Shown piece by piece: positions 6,231 through 13,090 of a stretch of DNA of 22,522 nt. Source of the DNA: Chloroflexota bacterium (GTDB taxonomy: Bacteria; Chloroflexota; Anaerolineae; Anaerolineales; Villigracilaceae); NCBI GenBank assembly GCA_021796315.1, contig JAJYOH010000026.1, positions 1 to 22,522 on the forward strand, written 5' to 3'. The notes below the pieces were generated by a model. It was given only the letters and a program-made list of their open reading frames with translations. It searched no databases and was not told the origin of the DNA. Both the position numbers and the translations under genes were made by a program. Numbering within the stretch: the first letter of the stretch is position 1; every line of letters starts with the position of its first letter.

Positions 6231-9125
6231 ATGAAAAAAATATTCGAATTCCACATTTCGCGGCGGGCGCGGCAAACATATCAATTCGATGAACCCCTTT
6301 TTGCGACCGATGGCCGCGTCGTTTTTGCGGACTTTGGAGCGGCTCGCCGTTTTGTGGAACGAATCCACGCTGTCAGCGGACGCATCGTCCCCGCCTCTGA
6401 CATTTACGCCATGGGTCTGATGGATGAGATTCTGCACATCATTATCCGCCAATACGAAAAACAGAATCCCGGCGTGATGACGCGCGCATTTGGAGATTTA
6501 CAATCGAAGCTTGGCGCGCGTTTGTATGAAACCATTGCGAAATTCACTGGCGAATTTCCACCCAACGCGGTTTATCAAGGTCAGCAGTCAGTCAACGAAT
6601 ATTTATCCGGTTCCACAGGAAATATTTCCCACAAACAAATTTCAATGGAAGAAATGTTGCTGGTTAATATCGCCAACAACAACCCGGCGCTCCAGCCTTA
6701 CAAGGAATTCTTCGACGATTCTGTTTTGCGTCCATCGGCCTACGATGATTCGCTCTGGCTATTAAACGATTTTTTCGCAAGGCAGCCGAAATTTGACACG
6801 CAAGATTCCATAAGCGGAAACTCAGGGGAAACATTATATGAAGTTCTCATTGCTCCATCCAAGGCTTCGCCTTATTCGCTGGAAGGTCAATTAAGATTTT
6901 TGTTGGATAGATGGGCGCCTTTGCTCGGCGCAGATTTCATCGAAAGGGTTTTGCGCAGCATCGACTTTGTCAAAGAAGAAATCATGCGCCACAAAGCCAA
7001 TTTCGATTTCCATCCAACATTGGATGCGCCAACTTTTGGCGGACACGATTATCAAGAGTATGAACGTTTCAGCCCCGACAAAGATTGGATGCCGCGCCTT
7101 GTTCTGCTCGCCAAAAATACTTATGTCTGGCTCGAACAACTCTCGAGAAAAAATCAGCGCTGGATAAAAACGCTCGACCAGATTCCCGATGAAGAGCTGG
7201 ATACGATGGCACAGCGCGGCTTCACCGGTCTGTGGTTGATCGGGCTGTGGGAGCGCAGCCGCGCCAGCCAGCGTATCAAACAACGCATGGGTGATGGCGA
7301 TGCGGTCGCCTCGGCATATTCCCTTCACGCTTACGACATTGCATCCGACCTCGGCGGCTGGGACGCGCTCAACAATCTGCGGGCACACGCCTGGCAGCGC
7401 GGCATCCGCCTTTCTGCCGACATGGTCCCAAACCACATGGGCATCGATTCGACCTGGGTCATCGAACATCCCGATTGGTTTCTCTCCGTTCCAACTCCGC
7501 CATTTCCTTCTTACACTTTCAATAGTGAAGACCTGTCTGATGATGGACGCGCGGGAATCGTTCTCGAAGATCATTATTACGACCACACCGACGCATCGGT
7601 TGTGTTCAAACGCTTCGACCGCGCTTCGGGTGAGACTCGTTATATTTATCACGGCAACGATGGCACATCCTTCCCATGGAACGATACTGCCCAGTTGGAT
7701 TATTCCAACCCGGTCGTGCGTGAAGCAGTTATCCAGGTCATCTTGCATGTGGCGAGAAATTTCCCAGTCATCCGTTTCGACGCGGCGATGACCCTGGCGA
7801 AGAAACATATCCAGCGTTTGTGGTTTCCCGAACCGGGCTCGGGCGGCGCGATCCCGTCCCGGTCTGAGCGCGGCCTGACCCGCTCCGAATTTGACGCGCG
7901 AGTCCCCGAAGAGTTCTGGCGCGAAGTCGTGGACAGAGTCGCAACCGAAGTCCCGGATACGTTGCTGCTGGCCGAAGCCTTCTGGCTGATGGAGGGATAT
8001 TTTGTCCGCACGCTGGGAATGCATCGCGTTTATAACTCGGCCTTCATGCACATGCTGCGCGACGAAGACAACGCCAAATATCGATTGGCGATCAAGAACA
8101 CGATCGAGTTCGATCCGCAAATTTTAAAGCGTTACGTTAACTTCATGAACAACCCCGATGAAAAAACGGCGGTCGAACAATTTGGCAACGGCGATAAATA
8201 TTTCGGCGTCGCGACTTTATTGGCGACCCTGCCTGGCCTGCCGATGTTCGGCCACGGACAAGTGGAAGGCTTCCGCGAAAAATATGGGATGGAATTTCGC
8301 AAACCAAAGCTGGATGAGATGCCGGACGAGGGCTTGATCCGCGGCCACGAGTGGAAGCTTTTTCCGCTCCTTCACCGCCGACACCTGTTCGCCGATGTGG
8401 AAAACTTCCTGCTCTTTGACTTTTTCACCGCCAATGGAAAAGTGGATGAAAATGTTTTCGCTTATTCCAACCGTCTCGACGACAAACGTGGGCTGGTCAT
8501 TTACCACAACAAATTCGCGGATACGCGCGGCTGGATCAAAACATCCGTGGCGTATCTCGACAAAGGCTCGGGCGAGTTGAGACAAAAGTCTCTCGCCGAA
8601 GGATTGGGGTTGCCATTTGAAGGTTTCGCCATTTTCAAGGATTACGTCACGCACTTGGAATACATTCGCTCCTGTGAAGAATTGTGGAGCAAAGGTTTAT
8701 ACGTTGGGTTGGGCGCGTACCAGCATCACGTTTTCATGGATTGGAAATTCGTGGACAGTGACGAATGGAAAGCGGTAAATGAAACACTGCGCGGCGCTGG
8801 CGTCGAGTCCATGCAAGCAAAGTTTAATGGGATGTTTGGTAAAAAAGAAGAAGTTGCAATTGAAGAAGTGAAGGTCAAAAAGCCAAGAAAGAAAGCAGGA
8901 AAGAAAGAAGTCGCTGAAAAGAAGCCTGCCGCTAAGGCAAAAAAATCCGCTCCAATGAAGAAAAAATCATCAAGCGCGAAAACCGGGTCCCAAAAAGCTG
9001 TCGCAAAGAAAGCGACAAAAATAGCCGCTCCAAAAAAGACATCCAAGCCTATAGCAATTACCAAGAAGAATCCTATTGCAAAGAAACCACGCGTTAGTAA
9101 AAAGACAGGCAAACATTCCAGCTAA
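6231..9125 (+). CDS. GH13-family (alpha-amylase-like) protein with Lys-rich histone-like tail
   Basis: 964 aa from the ATG at 6231; upstream in-frame starts at 6141 (TTG) and 6222 (ATG) fall at or before the predicted transcription start. Residues 1 to about 290 are an N-terminal region I do not recognise. The GH13 TIM barrel follows, with region I SADMVPNH (D397, H402), region II VIRFDAA (nucleophile D517, Arg two before it), region III LLAEAF (acid E582) and region IV NNPDE (D643). The catalytic triad is kept, but the usual region-IV His before the Asp is Pro. Enzymes of this clan hydrolyse or transfer alpha-glucans; the substrate here is unknown. Residues 871-964 form a Lys/Ala/Pro/Ser-rich tail like histone H1, absent from typical amylases and perhaps binding polyanions. 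No signal peptide is seen, so it is likely cytoplasmic. It is transcribed alone. Confidence 0.85.
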   Translation: MKKIFEFHISRRARQTYQFDEPLFATDGRVVFADFGAARRFVERIHAVSGRIVPASDIYAMGLMDEILHIIIRQYEKQNPGVMTRAFGDLQSKLGARLYETIAKFTGEFPPNAVYQGQQSVNEYLSGSTGNISHKQISMEEMLLVNIANNNPALQPYKEFFDDSVLRPSAYDDSLWLLNDFFARQPKFDTQDSISGNSGETLYEVLIAPSKASPYSLEGQLRFLLDRWAPLLGADFIERVLRSIDFVKEEIMRHKANFDFHPTLDAPTFGGHDYQEYERFSPDKDWMPRLVLLAKNTYVWLEQLSRKNQRWIKTLDQIPDEELDTMAQRGFTGLWLIGLWERSRASQRIKQRMGDGDAVASAYSLHAYDIASDLGGWDALNNLRAHAWQRGIRLSADMVPNHMGIDSTWVIEHPDWFLSVPTPPFPSYTFNSEDLSDDGRAGIVLEDHYYDHTDASVVFKRFDRASGETRYIYHGNDGTSFPWNDTAQLDYSNPVVREAVIQVILHVARNFPVIRFDAAMTLAKKHIQRLWFPEPGSGGAIPSRSERGLTRSEFDARVPEEFWREVVDRVATEVPDTLLLAEAFWLMEGYFVRTLGMHRVYNSAFMHMLRDEDNAKYRLAIKNTIEFDPQILKRYVNFMNNPDEKTAVEQFGNGDKYFGVATLLATLPGLPMFGHGQVEGFREKYGMEFRKPKLDEMPDEGLIRGHEWKLFPLLHRRHLFADVENFLLFDFFTANGKVDENVFAYSNRLDDKRGLVIYHNKFADTRGWIKTSVAYLDKGSGELRQKSLAEGLGLPFEGFAIFKDYVTHLEYIRSCEELWSKGLYVGLGAYQHHVFMDWKFVDSDEWKAVNETLRGAGVESMQAKFNGMFGKKEEVAIEEVKVKKPRKKAGKKEVAEKKPAAKAKKSAPMKKKSSSAKTGSQKAVAKKATKIAAPKKTSKPIAITKKNPIAKKPRVSKKTGKHSS

Positions 9126-9210
9126 CTTAATCGCGTTTTGTCGCGCGTGAATTTCGTTTCCGTGAATCTACCCCGCTACAAATCTTCTGCCATCCAACAC
9201 GAGCAGGGAA

Positions 9211-9564
9211 TTATTCAAGAATATCCTTCTTAAAAGTGAAGCCGATAAAAAACAGAACCGCAATCAGGGCCGGCACACCCGCCATTGTTAGAAATGCTCC
9301 CACATCAGGTCCGCCAACAGACACCATGTACCATACCGCGTAAATACCGAAACCAAATGTGCCGATCCATTCCCAGCGCCAGGCAAACGCCAAAATAATC
9401 GCCAGGAAAATGCTCCAACGAAGCTGCGCCAACAGACTAATAAATACATTCCAAGTTGGGTATGCGGCAAGAGTATTCAACACAGGCTTGCTAAGCAGGT
9501 AAATAAACAACAGGCCCAAAATACGCGGCGCCCCATACAGGGTTATCTTCAAGACATCTTTCAT
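9211..9564 (-). CDS. Small membrane protein, about four TM helices
   Basis: 117 aa from the ATG at 9564; in-frame starts also exist at 9591 (ATG) and 9609 (TTG). Hydrophobic segments cover ILGLLFIYLLSK, a central WSIFLAIILAFAW stretch, IGTFGFGIYAVWYMVS, and FLTMAGVPALIAVLFFIGF, followed by a short charged C-terminus (KKDILE). It resembles short hypothetical membrane proteins common in Anaerolineae (possibly the DUF7670 type), but I am not sure of the family. The 9564 start is preferred because the predicted promoter would start transcription near 9589, and GGGAT lies about 10 nt upstream of this ATG. It is convergent with the GH13-like gene and divergent from the PIG-L gene. No catalytic motif is visible. 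Confidence 0.65.
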   Translation of the reverse strand: MKDVLKITLYGAPRILGLLFIYLLSKPVLNTLAAYPTWNVFISLLAQLRWSIFLAIILAFAWRWEWIGTFGFGIYAVWYMVSVGGPDVGAFLTMAGVPALIAVLFFIGFTFKKDILE

Positions 9565-9595
9565 AAAGTCATCCCATAACCATAATAACATGGGA

Positions 9596-9623
9596 ATTTT
9601 AAGATGCAAACTCTGCCTGTCAA
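9596..9623 (-). promoter_or_regulatory. Promoter of the minus-strand small membrane protein gene
   Basis: On the minus strand: consensus -35 TTGACA (9623-9618), 16-bp spacer, -10 TAAAAT (9601-9596). It lies back-to-back with, and nearly overlaps, the plus-strand PIG-L promoter at 9633-9641. Confidence 0.65.
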
Positions 9624-9632
9624 GTGGTTCTG

Positions 9633-9641
9633 TGGTTAAAT
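9633..9641 (+). promoter_or_regulatory. Extended -10 promoter of the PIG-L gene (leaderless layout)
   Basis: TGgTTAAAT at 9633-9641. Exactly six bases separate the hexamer from the ATG at 9648, putting the start codon at predicted +1. No good -35 and no Shine-Dalgarno are visible. Confidence 0.5.
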
Positions 9642-9647
9642 ACTTTC

Positions 9648-10376
9648 ATGCGCTACATTTACCTATCCCCGCACCTTGACGATGCCATCCTTTCCGCAGG
9701 CGGATTAATTTATGAGCAGACCCAGTCTGGTGCTCCGGTTGAAATCTGGACTTTCATGTGCGGCTTTCCTCCCGAAGGCGAAATCTCACCGTTGGCGCAG
9801 AAGCTGCACACCGAATGGGGATTCTCGTCAGCCAGGGAAACCGTTGAAATGCGACGTTTGGAGAATTTGAATGCCACAGCTATTGTGGGCGCGAAAGCCG
9901 TCCAGTTTGATTTTTTGGATTGTATTTACCGCCGCGGCAAGAACGGCGACTGGCTGTATGCAGATAATATTTTCGATCCGCCCCACGCTGATGAAGCAGA
10001 CCTGCCCGCCGAGATCGCCAAGGTAATTGCGCCTCGCACCCAGCCGGACGATGTACTGGTTTGCCAACTAACCGTCGGCAACCACGTTGACCACGTCACC
10101 GTGCGAAAAGCCGCCGAGTTGCTGGAGCGTCCGCTGATTTATGATGCAGATATCCCGTATTTATTGAATCACCCTGACGAACTGAATCCAAAAACGGCCG
10201 GGATGAAAGCAAAAGCTCATTCGGTCTCCGAAGCCGGCCTAAAGGCGTGGCAGGAAGCGATAGCCGCGTACGCGTCCCAGATTGCGGTACTTTTTGAAAG
10301 TCCCGAATTGATGCAAGAAAAAATACAGGCTTATTGGTCCGAGCGCCGCGGTATCCGGTTTTGGGAATTTGAGTAG
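9648..10376 (+). CDS. PIG-L (LmbE-like) family deacetylase
   Basis: 242 aa, the usual family size. The zinc-site signature SPHLDDA (H9, D11, D12) is at the N-terminus, and the second part of the site, GNHVDHVTVRKA, follows in the C-terminal half. Family members are Zn-dependent N-deacetylases of N-acetylglucosaminyl compounds (lipid-linked sugars, mycothiol or bacillithiol intermediates); the substrate cannot be told from sequence. An in-frame upstream start at 9624 adds eight residues before the conserved beta strand and has no ribosome site. The ATG at 9648 fits both family alignments and the extended -10 promoter, which would make a leaderless mRNA. No signal peptide is present, so it is probably cytoplasmic. 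Transcribed alone. Confidence 0.88.
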   Translation: MRYIYLSPHLDDAILSAGGLIYEQTQSGAPVEIWTFMCGFPPEGEISPLAQKLHTEWGFSSARETVEMRRLENLNATAIVGAKAVQFDFLDCIYRRGKNGDWLYADNIFDPPHADEADLPAEIAKVIAPRTQPDDVLVCQLTVGNHVDHVTVRKAAELLERPLIYDADIPYLLNHPDELNPKTAGMKAKAHSVSEAGLKAWQEAIAAYASQIAVLFESPELMQEKIQAYWSERRGIRFWEFE

Positions 10377-10382
10377 ACAAAT

Positions 10383-10434
10383 AAGGGCGGGGCTTGATTC
10401 GCACCTGAATCCATGATATATTAAGCCCGCCTTT
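10383..10434 (+). repeat. Imperfect inverted repeat bracketing the greA promoter
   Basis: Arms AAGGGCGGGGCTT (10383-10395) and AAGCCCGCCTTT (10423-10434) pair with one bulged G and one G-T pair. The intervening 27 bases hold almost all of the greA promoter. In RNA from the PIG-L gene it could fold as a weak terminator (short U3 tail). Confidence 0.5.
10394..10422 (+). promoter_or_regulatory. Sigma-70 type promoter of greA
   Basis: -35 TTGATT (10394-10399), 17-bp spacer, -10 TATATT (10417-10422). The predicted start near 10429 gives a leader of about 70 nt before the ATG at 10500. Confidence 0.8.
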
Positions 10435-10454
10435 GGAATTCCAGAGGGACAACA

Positions 10455-10476
10455 TTGCATCCTATATAGGATGCAA
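10455..10476. promoter_or_regulatory. Perfect 22-bp palindrome in the greA leader (operator or hairpin)
   Basis: The half-site TTGCATCCTAT (10455-10465) is followed directly by its exact reverse complement (10466-10476). It lies about 26-47 bases after the predicted greA transcription start and 24 bases before the ATG. It could be a dimeric repressor operator or an mRNA hairpin with a TATATA loop. It has no U-tract, so it is not a classic terminator. Confidence 0.7.
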
Positions 10477-10499
10477 ATTCTTTAGTAGGGATGCCCACT

Positions 10500-10967
10500 A
10501 TGCCAACCAAATTCCTGACCAAGGAAGGCTTCCAAAAGCTTCAGGAAGAACTCGACCATCTGCGCACCGCAAAACGACAGGAAGTGGCCGAGCGCCTACA
10601 TGAAGCAATGGAAGGCGGGGAACTGATCGAGAATGCTGAATACGAGGCTGCCAAGAATGAACAGGCCTTTGTCGAGGGCCGCATTCAGGAACTTGAAATA
10701 CTGCTGGCCTCGGCGCATCTAATAGATGACGAAGACAAGAATCATAAAGGCGTCATCGCCATCGGTTCGACGGTAACCATTCAAGAACAAGGCTTCGAGG
10801 AAGAAAAATTTACCATCGTCGGTGCGGCGGAGGCCAACCCACGCGAAGGTAAGATATCGAACGAATCACCGATTGGCAAGGCCATTTTGGGCCATAAAAT
10901 CGGCGACGTGGTTCCGGTCGAGACGCCGAACGGCACATATAAAGTCAAGATACTAAAGGTCAAGTAA
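10500..10967 (+). CDS. greA: Transcription elongation factor GreA
   Basis: 155 aa (E. coli 158). The start ATG at 10500 is preferred over the in-frame ATG at 10491 because AGGG lies 9 nt upstream and the protein then begins MPTKFLTKEG, as in other GreA proteins. The N-terminal coiled coil (about residues 8-75) contains the tip segment ELIENAEYEAAK; E41 and E44 correspond to the acidic D41/E44 pair that coordinates Mg2+ at the RNA polymerase active site, with Asp replaced by Glu. The C-terminal FKBP-like domain ends SPIGKAILGHKIGDVVPVETP. GreA enters the secondary channel of RNA polymerase and stimulates transcript cleavage in backtracked complexes. It has its own promoter, a long leader with a 22-bp palindrome, and a strong terminator downstream. 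Confidence 0.95.
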   Translation: MPTKFLTKEGFQKLQEELDHLRTAKRQEVAERLHEAMEGGELIENAEYEAAKNEQAFVEGRIQELEILLASAHLIDDEDKNHKGVIAIGSTVTIQEQGFEEEKFTIVGAAEANPREGKISNESPIGKAILGHKIGDVVPVETPNGTYKVKILKVK

Positions 10968-10984
10968 GGGTTTATTTTTTCGCG

Positions 10985-11027
10985 GCCCCGCGCACCACGC
11001 CGCAAGGCGGGCCGCGCGGGGCTTTTT
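10985..11027 (+). terminator. Rho-independent terminator after greA
   Basis: GCCCCGCGC (10985-10993) pairs perfectly with GCGCGGGGC (11014-11022). An inner stem CGCC/GGCG (10998-11001 / 11006-11009) closes a GCAA tetraloop, and T5 follows at 11023-11027. It is 17 bp past the greA stop. Confidence 0.88.
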
Positions 11028-11046
11028 GTGTGCGGCTTTACCGCTT

Positions 11047-11067
11047 CCCTCTCCAAAATGGAGAGGG
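11047..11067 (+). promoter_or_regulatory. Hairpin overlapping the lysS ribosome-binding region
   Basis: CCCTCTCC (11047-11054) and GGAGAGGG (11060-11067) form a perfect 8-bp stem with an AAAAT loop. The right arm overlaps the purine-rich AGAGGGGGAG tract used as Shine-Dalgarno for the ATG at 11082. It may mask translation initiation, or may simply be a short dispersed palindrome. No clear promoter is visible between this and the greA terminator. Confidence 0.5.
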
Positions 11068-11081
11068 GGAGAAAAATCGAA

Positions 11082-12599
11082 ATGGCAGATTACAACTCTC
11101 TTGAAAAAATCCGTTTACAAAAAATAGAAGACCTGCGCGCGGAAGGCGTGGAGCCTTACCCCACGCGCGCCAGGCGCACGCACACCAGCGCGCAAGCCAT
11201 CGCTGAATTTGAAGCCGCGGAAAAAGAGGGTAAAGAAGTCAAAGCCACACTGGCCGGACGCATCCGCGCCGCGCGCGCCATGGGCAAGATTTCATTCGCC
11301 CACATCGAAGATGGTACAGGCAGGATCCAATTATTCTTCCGCATGAACGAGTTGACTCAGCCGCGCGTGGACTTCTTCAACAAGATGTTCGATATCGGCG
11401 ACTTCATCCAGGCTTCGGGAGTGATGTTCCGCACCAGGACCGGCGAGATCACGCTTCACGTCCACGACTTTAGCCTGCTCGCCAAATCCGTCAGCCCCCT
11501 GCCCGCTGACAAAGACGTGACCCAGGAAGATGGCACAGTTGTCCGTTACGCCGCCCTCGAAGACGCCGAACTGCGCGCCCGCCAGCGTTACGCAGACCTG
11601 GCCGTTAATCCCGAAGTGCGCGAGACGTTCCGCAAACGCGCCGCACTTGTCAAAGCTTTACGAACCTTCCTCGACGATCACGATTTTCTCGAAGTTGAAA
11701 CGCCCATCCTGCAACCGCTTTACGGAGGCGCGGCCGCGCGCCCGTTCGTGACGCATCACAACGAACTCGAACAGGATATGTATTTACGCATCTCGTTCGA
11801 ACTGTATCTCAAACGATTGCTGGTCGGAAATCTCGAACGCGTTTACGAGATCGGACGCGACTTCCGCAACGAGGGCGTCTCCTACAAACACAATCCGGAA
11901 TTTACCCAGCTTGAATTTTATTGGGCCTACGCGGACTATTTACAGGTCATGGAATTGACCGAGCAAATGGCGGCTTACGCCGCCGAAAAAGTGACCGGCT
12001 CGACCAAAGTTAAATTCGGCGAATACGAATTGGAATTCAAACCGCCCTGGCGCAGACTCGAAATGCGGCAGGGAATTCTGGAAGCCAGCGGCATTGACAT
12101 CGCCGAACACAAAACCGCCGCGGATTTATTCCAAGCCATCCGAACCAAACATCCAAATAAGACTCCCGATCCGCACGCAACGCGCGGCAAGCAGATCGAT
12201 TTTCTGCTCAGCGAATTCCTCGAGCCGACCTTGATCCAGCCGACCTTCCTCTACAATTATCCGCGCGATATTTCTCCGCTGGCAAAATCCATGCCCGGCG
12301 ATCCGCTGACCGTCGAGCGTTTCGAAGGTTACGTGGCCGGCTTTGAATTGTGCAACGCCTTCACCGAGTTGAACGATCCGCTCGATCAGGAACAGCGTTT
12401 CCTGGAAATGGGACGCGATTACACCGACAACGATGAAGAGAAACATCCGCTCGATGAAGATTATCTGCGTGCCATGCGTTATGGCATGCCGCCCAACGGC
12501 GGCTTCGGCATGGGCGTGGACCGTCTCGCCATGTTACTGACCAACAAACACTCCATCCGCGAAGTGTTGTTATTCCCGGCTTCAAGGAAACAAGAATAA
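11082..12599 (+). CDS. lysS: Lysyl-tRNA synthetase, class II
   Basis: 505 aa, normal for class II LysRS (E. coli 505). The N-terminal OB-fold anticodon-binding domain (about 45-150) contains LAGRIRAARAMGKISFAHIEDG. The catalytic domain shows motif 1 (DDHDFLEVETPIL), the LysRS-specific GGAAARPFVTHHN, motif 2 (GRDFRNEGVSYKHNPEFTQLE) and motif 3 (GGFGMGVDRLAMLLT). It charges tRNA-Lys with lysine in the cytoplasm. The ATG at 11082 is chosen because MADYNSLEKIRLQKIEDL matches the family N-terminus and a GGGGGAG tract lies about 11 nt upstream. Longer in-frame starts at 11028 and 11058 lie in or next to the greA terminator and hairpin. A DUF3054 gene follows 5 bp after the stop and is probably co-transcribed. 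Confidence 0.96.
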   Translation: MADYNSLEKIRLQKIEDLRAEGVEPYPTRARRTHTSAQAIAEFEAAEKEGKEVKATLAGRIRAARAMGKISFAHIEDGTGRIQLFFRMNELTQPRVDFFNKMFDIGDFIQASGVMFRTRTGEITLHVHDFSLLAKSVSPLPADKDVTQEDGTVVRYAALEDAELRARQRYADLAVNPEVRETFRKRAALVKALRTFLDDHDFLEVETPILQPLYGGAAARPFVTHHNELEQDMYLRISFELYLKRLLVGNLERVYEIGRDFRNEGVSYKHNPEFTQLEFYWAYADYLQVMELTEQMAAYAAEKVTGSTKVKFGEYELEFKPPWRRLEMRQGILEASGIDIAEHKTAADLFQAIRTKHPNKTPDPHATRGKQIDFLLSEFLEPTLIQPTFLYNYPRDISPLAKSMPGDPLTVERFEGYVAGFELCNAFTELNDPLDQEQRFLEMGRDYTDNDEEKHPLDEDYLRAMRYGMPPNGGFGMGVDRLAMLLTNKHSIREVLLFPASRKQE

Positions 12600-12604
12600 T
12601 TCTC

Positions 12605-12982
12605 GTGAAAAAATATCTTCCTTTCATTGGCGATATCCTTGCACACGCCATCGTCACCATTATCGGATTCACAACTCACGGCGAAGCAAACACTTCCTTC
12701 CTGCCGCGCATGGCCGCCGTATTTTTCCCACTTATCATTTCCTGGTTCGCCATCGCCCCGTGGTTTGAACTCTTCAATTCAGAAATCACATCCAACCCAA
12801 AACAACTCTGGCGGCCTGCGCTGGCAATGATATTTGCCGGGCCGCTGGCTGTTGTGATACGCGGATTAATTCTTAATGCACCTATCATCCCGATCTTTGC
12901 AGTTGTATTCAGCGCAACCTCCGCGCTTGGAATGACGATCTGGCGCTGGATTTATATTTTGATCTCGAAAAGAATCAAATAA
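12605..12982 (+). CDS. DUF3054 family membrane protein
   Basis: 125 aa with a GTG start 5 bp after lysS. Four hydrophobic segments are visible: FIGDILAHAIVTIIGF, MAAVFFPLIISWFAIAPWFELF, ALAMIFAGPLAVVIRGLIL and PIFAVVFSATSALGMTIWRWIYIL. The GD near the N-terminus, the PLAVVIRG segment and the C-terminal WRW fit DUF3054, a small membrane family of unknown function known mainly from Actinobacteria and Chloroflexota. The family call is from memory of the pattern. The nearest Shine-Dalgarno-like AAGGA is about 16 nt upstream, inside lysS, so translation may depend on coupling with lysS. A long inverted repeat follows the stop. Confidence 0.75.
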   Translation: MKKYLPFIGDILAHAIVTIIGFTTHGEANTSFLPRMAAVFFPLIISWFAIAPWFELFNSEITSNPKQLWRPALAMIFAGPLAVVIRGLILNAPIIPIFAVVFSATSALGMTIWRWIYILISKRIK

Positions 12983-13002
12983 TCCACCGACCAAAAAATC
13001 AA

Positions 13003-13050
13003 AAGACGCAAAGCGGCAAACCAGAAAGAATCTTCGCGGCTTTGCGTCTT
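13003..13050 (+). repeat. 12-bp inverted repeat, dispersed-repeat-like, possible terminator
   Basis: AAGACGCAAAGC (13003-13014) and its exact reverse complement GCTTTGCGTCTT (13039-13050) flank 24 bases. It follows the lysS-DUF3054 unit and precedes the sigma-factor promoter. No immediate T-run follows the right arm (a TTTTT occurs at 13062). The 'gacgcaaagc' word resembles a dispersed intergenic repeat, but only one copy is in this window. Confidence 0.55.
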
Positions 13051-13075
13051 CGCGTTAAATCTTTTTAATCGCCCA

Positions 13076-13084
13076 TGATAAAAT
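13076..13084 (+). promoter_or_regulatory. Extended -10 promoter of the ECF sigma gene (leaderless layout)
   Basis: TGaTAAAAT at 13076-13084, with six bases before the ATG at 13091, so predicted +1 is the A of ATG. A weak -35-like TTAAAT is at 13055-13060 (18-bp spacer). There is no Shine-Dalgarno. Confidence 0.6.
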
Positions 13085-13090
13085 ATCTAC

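Noticed and set aside
6891..8120. 409-codon open frame on the minus strand, antisense to the GH13-like gene
   Set aside because: It lies entirely opposite the GH13 catalytic region, whose motifs are clear; the translated product shows no family features. Shadow of a GC-biased third codon position.
8726..9112. Minus-strand open frame coding for a Phe/Ala-rich hydrophobic peptide
   Set aside because: It is the reverse complement of the Lys-rich tail (AAG/AAA become CTT/TTT, that is Leu/Phe), so the hydrophobicity is a trivial consequence.
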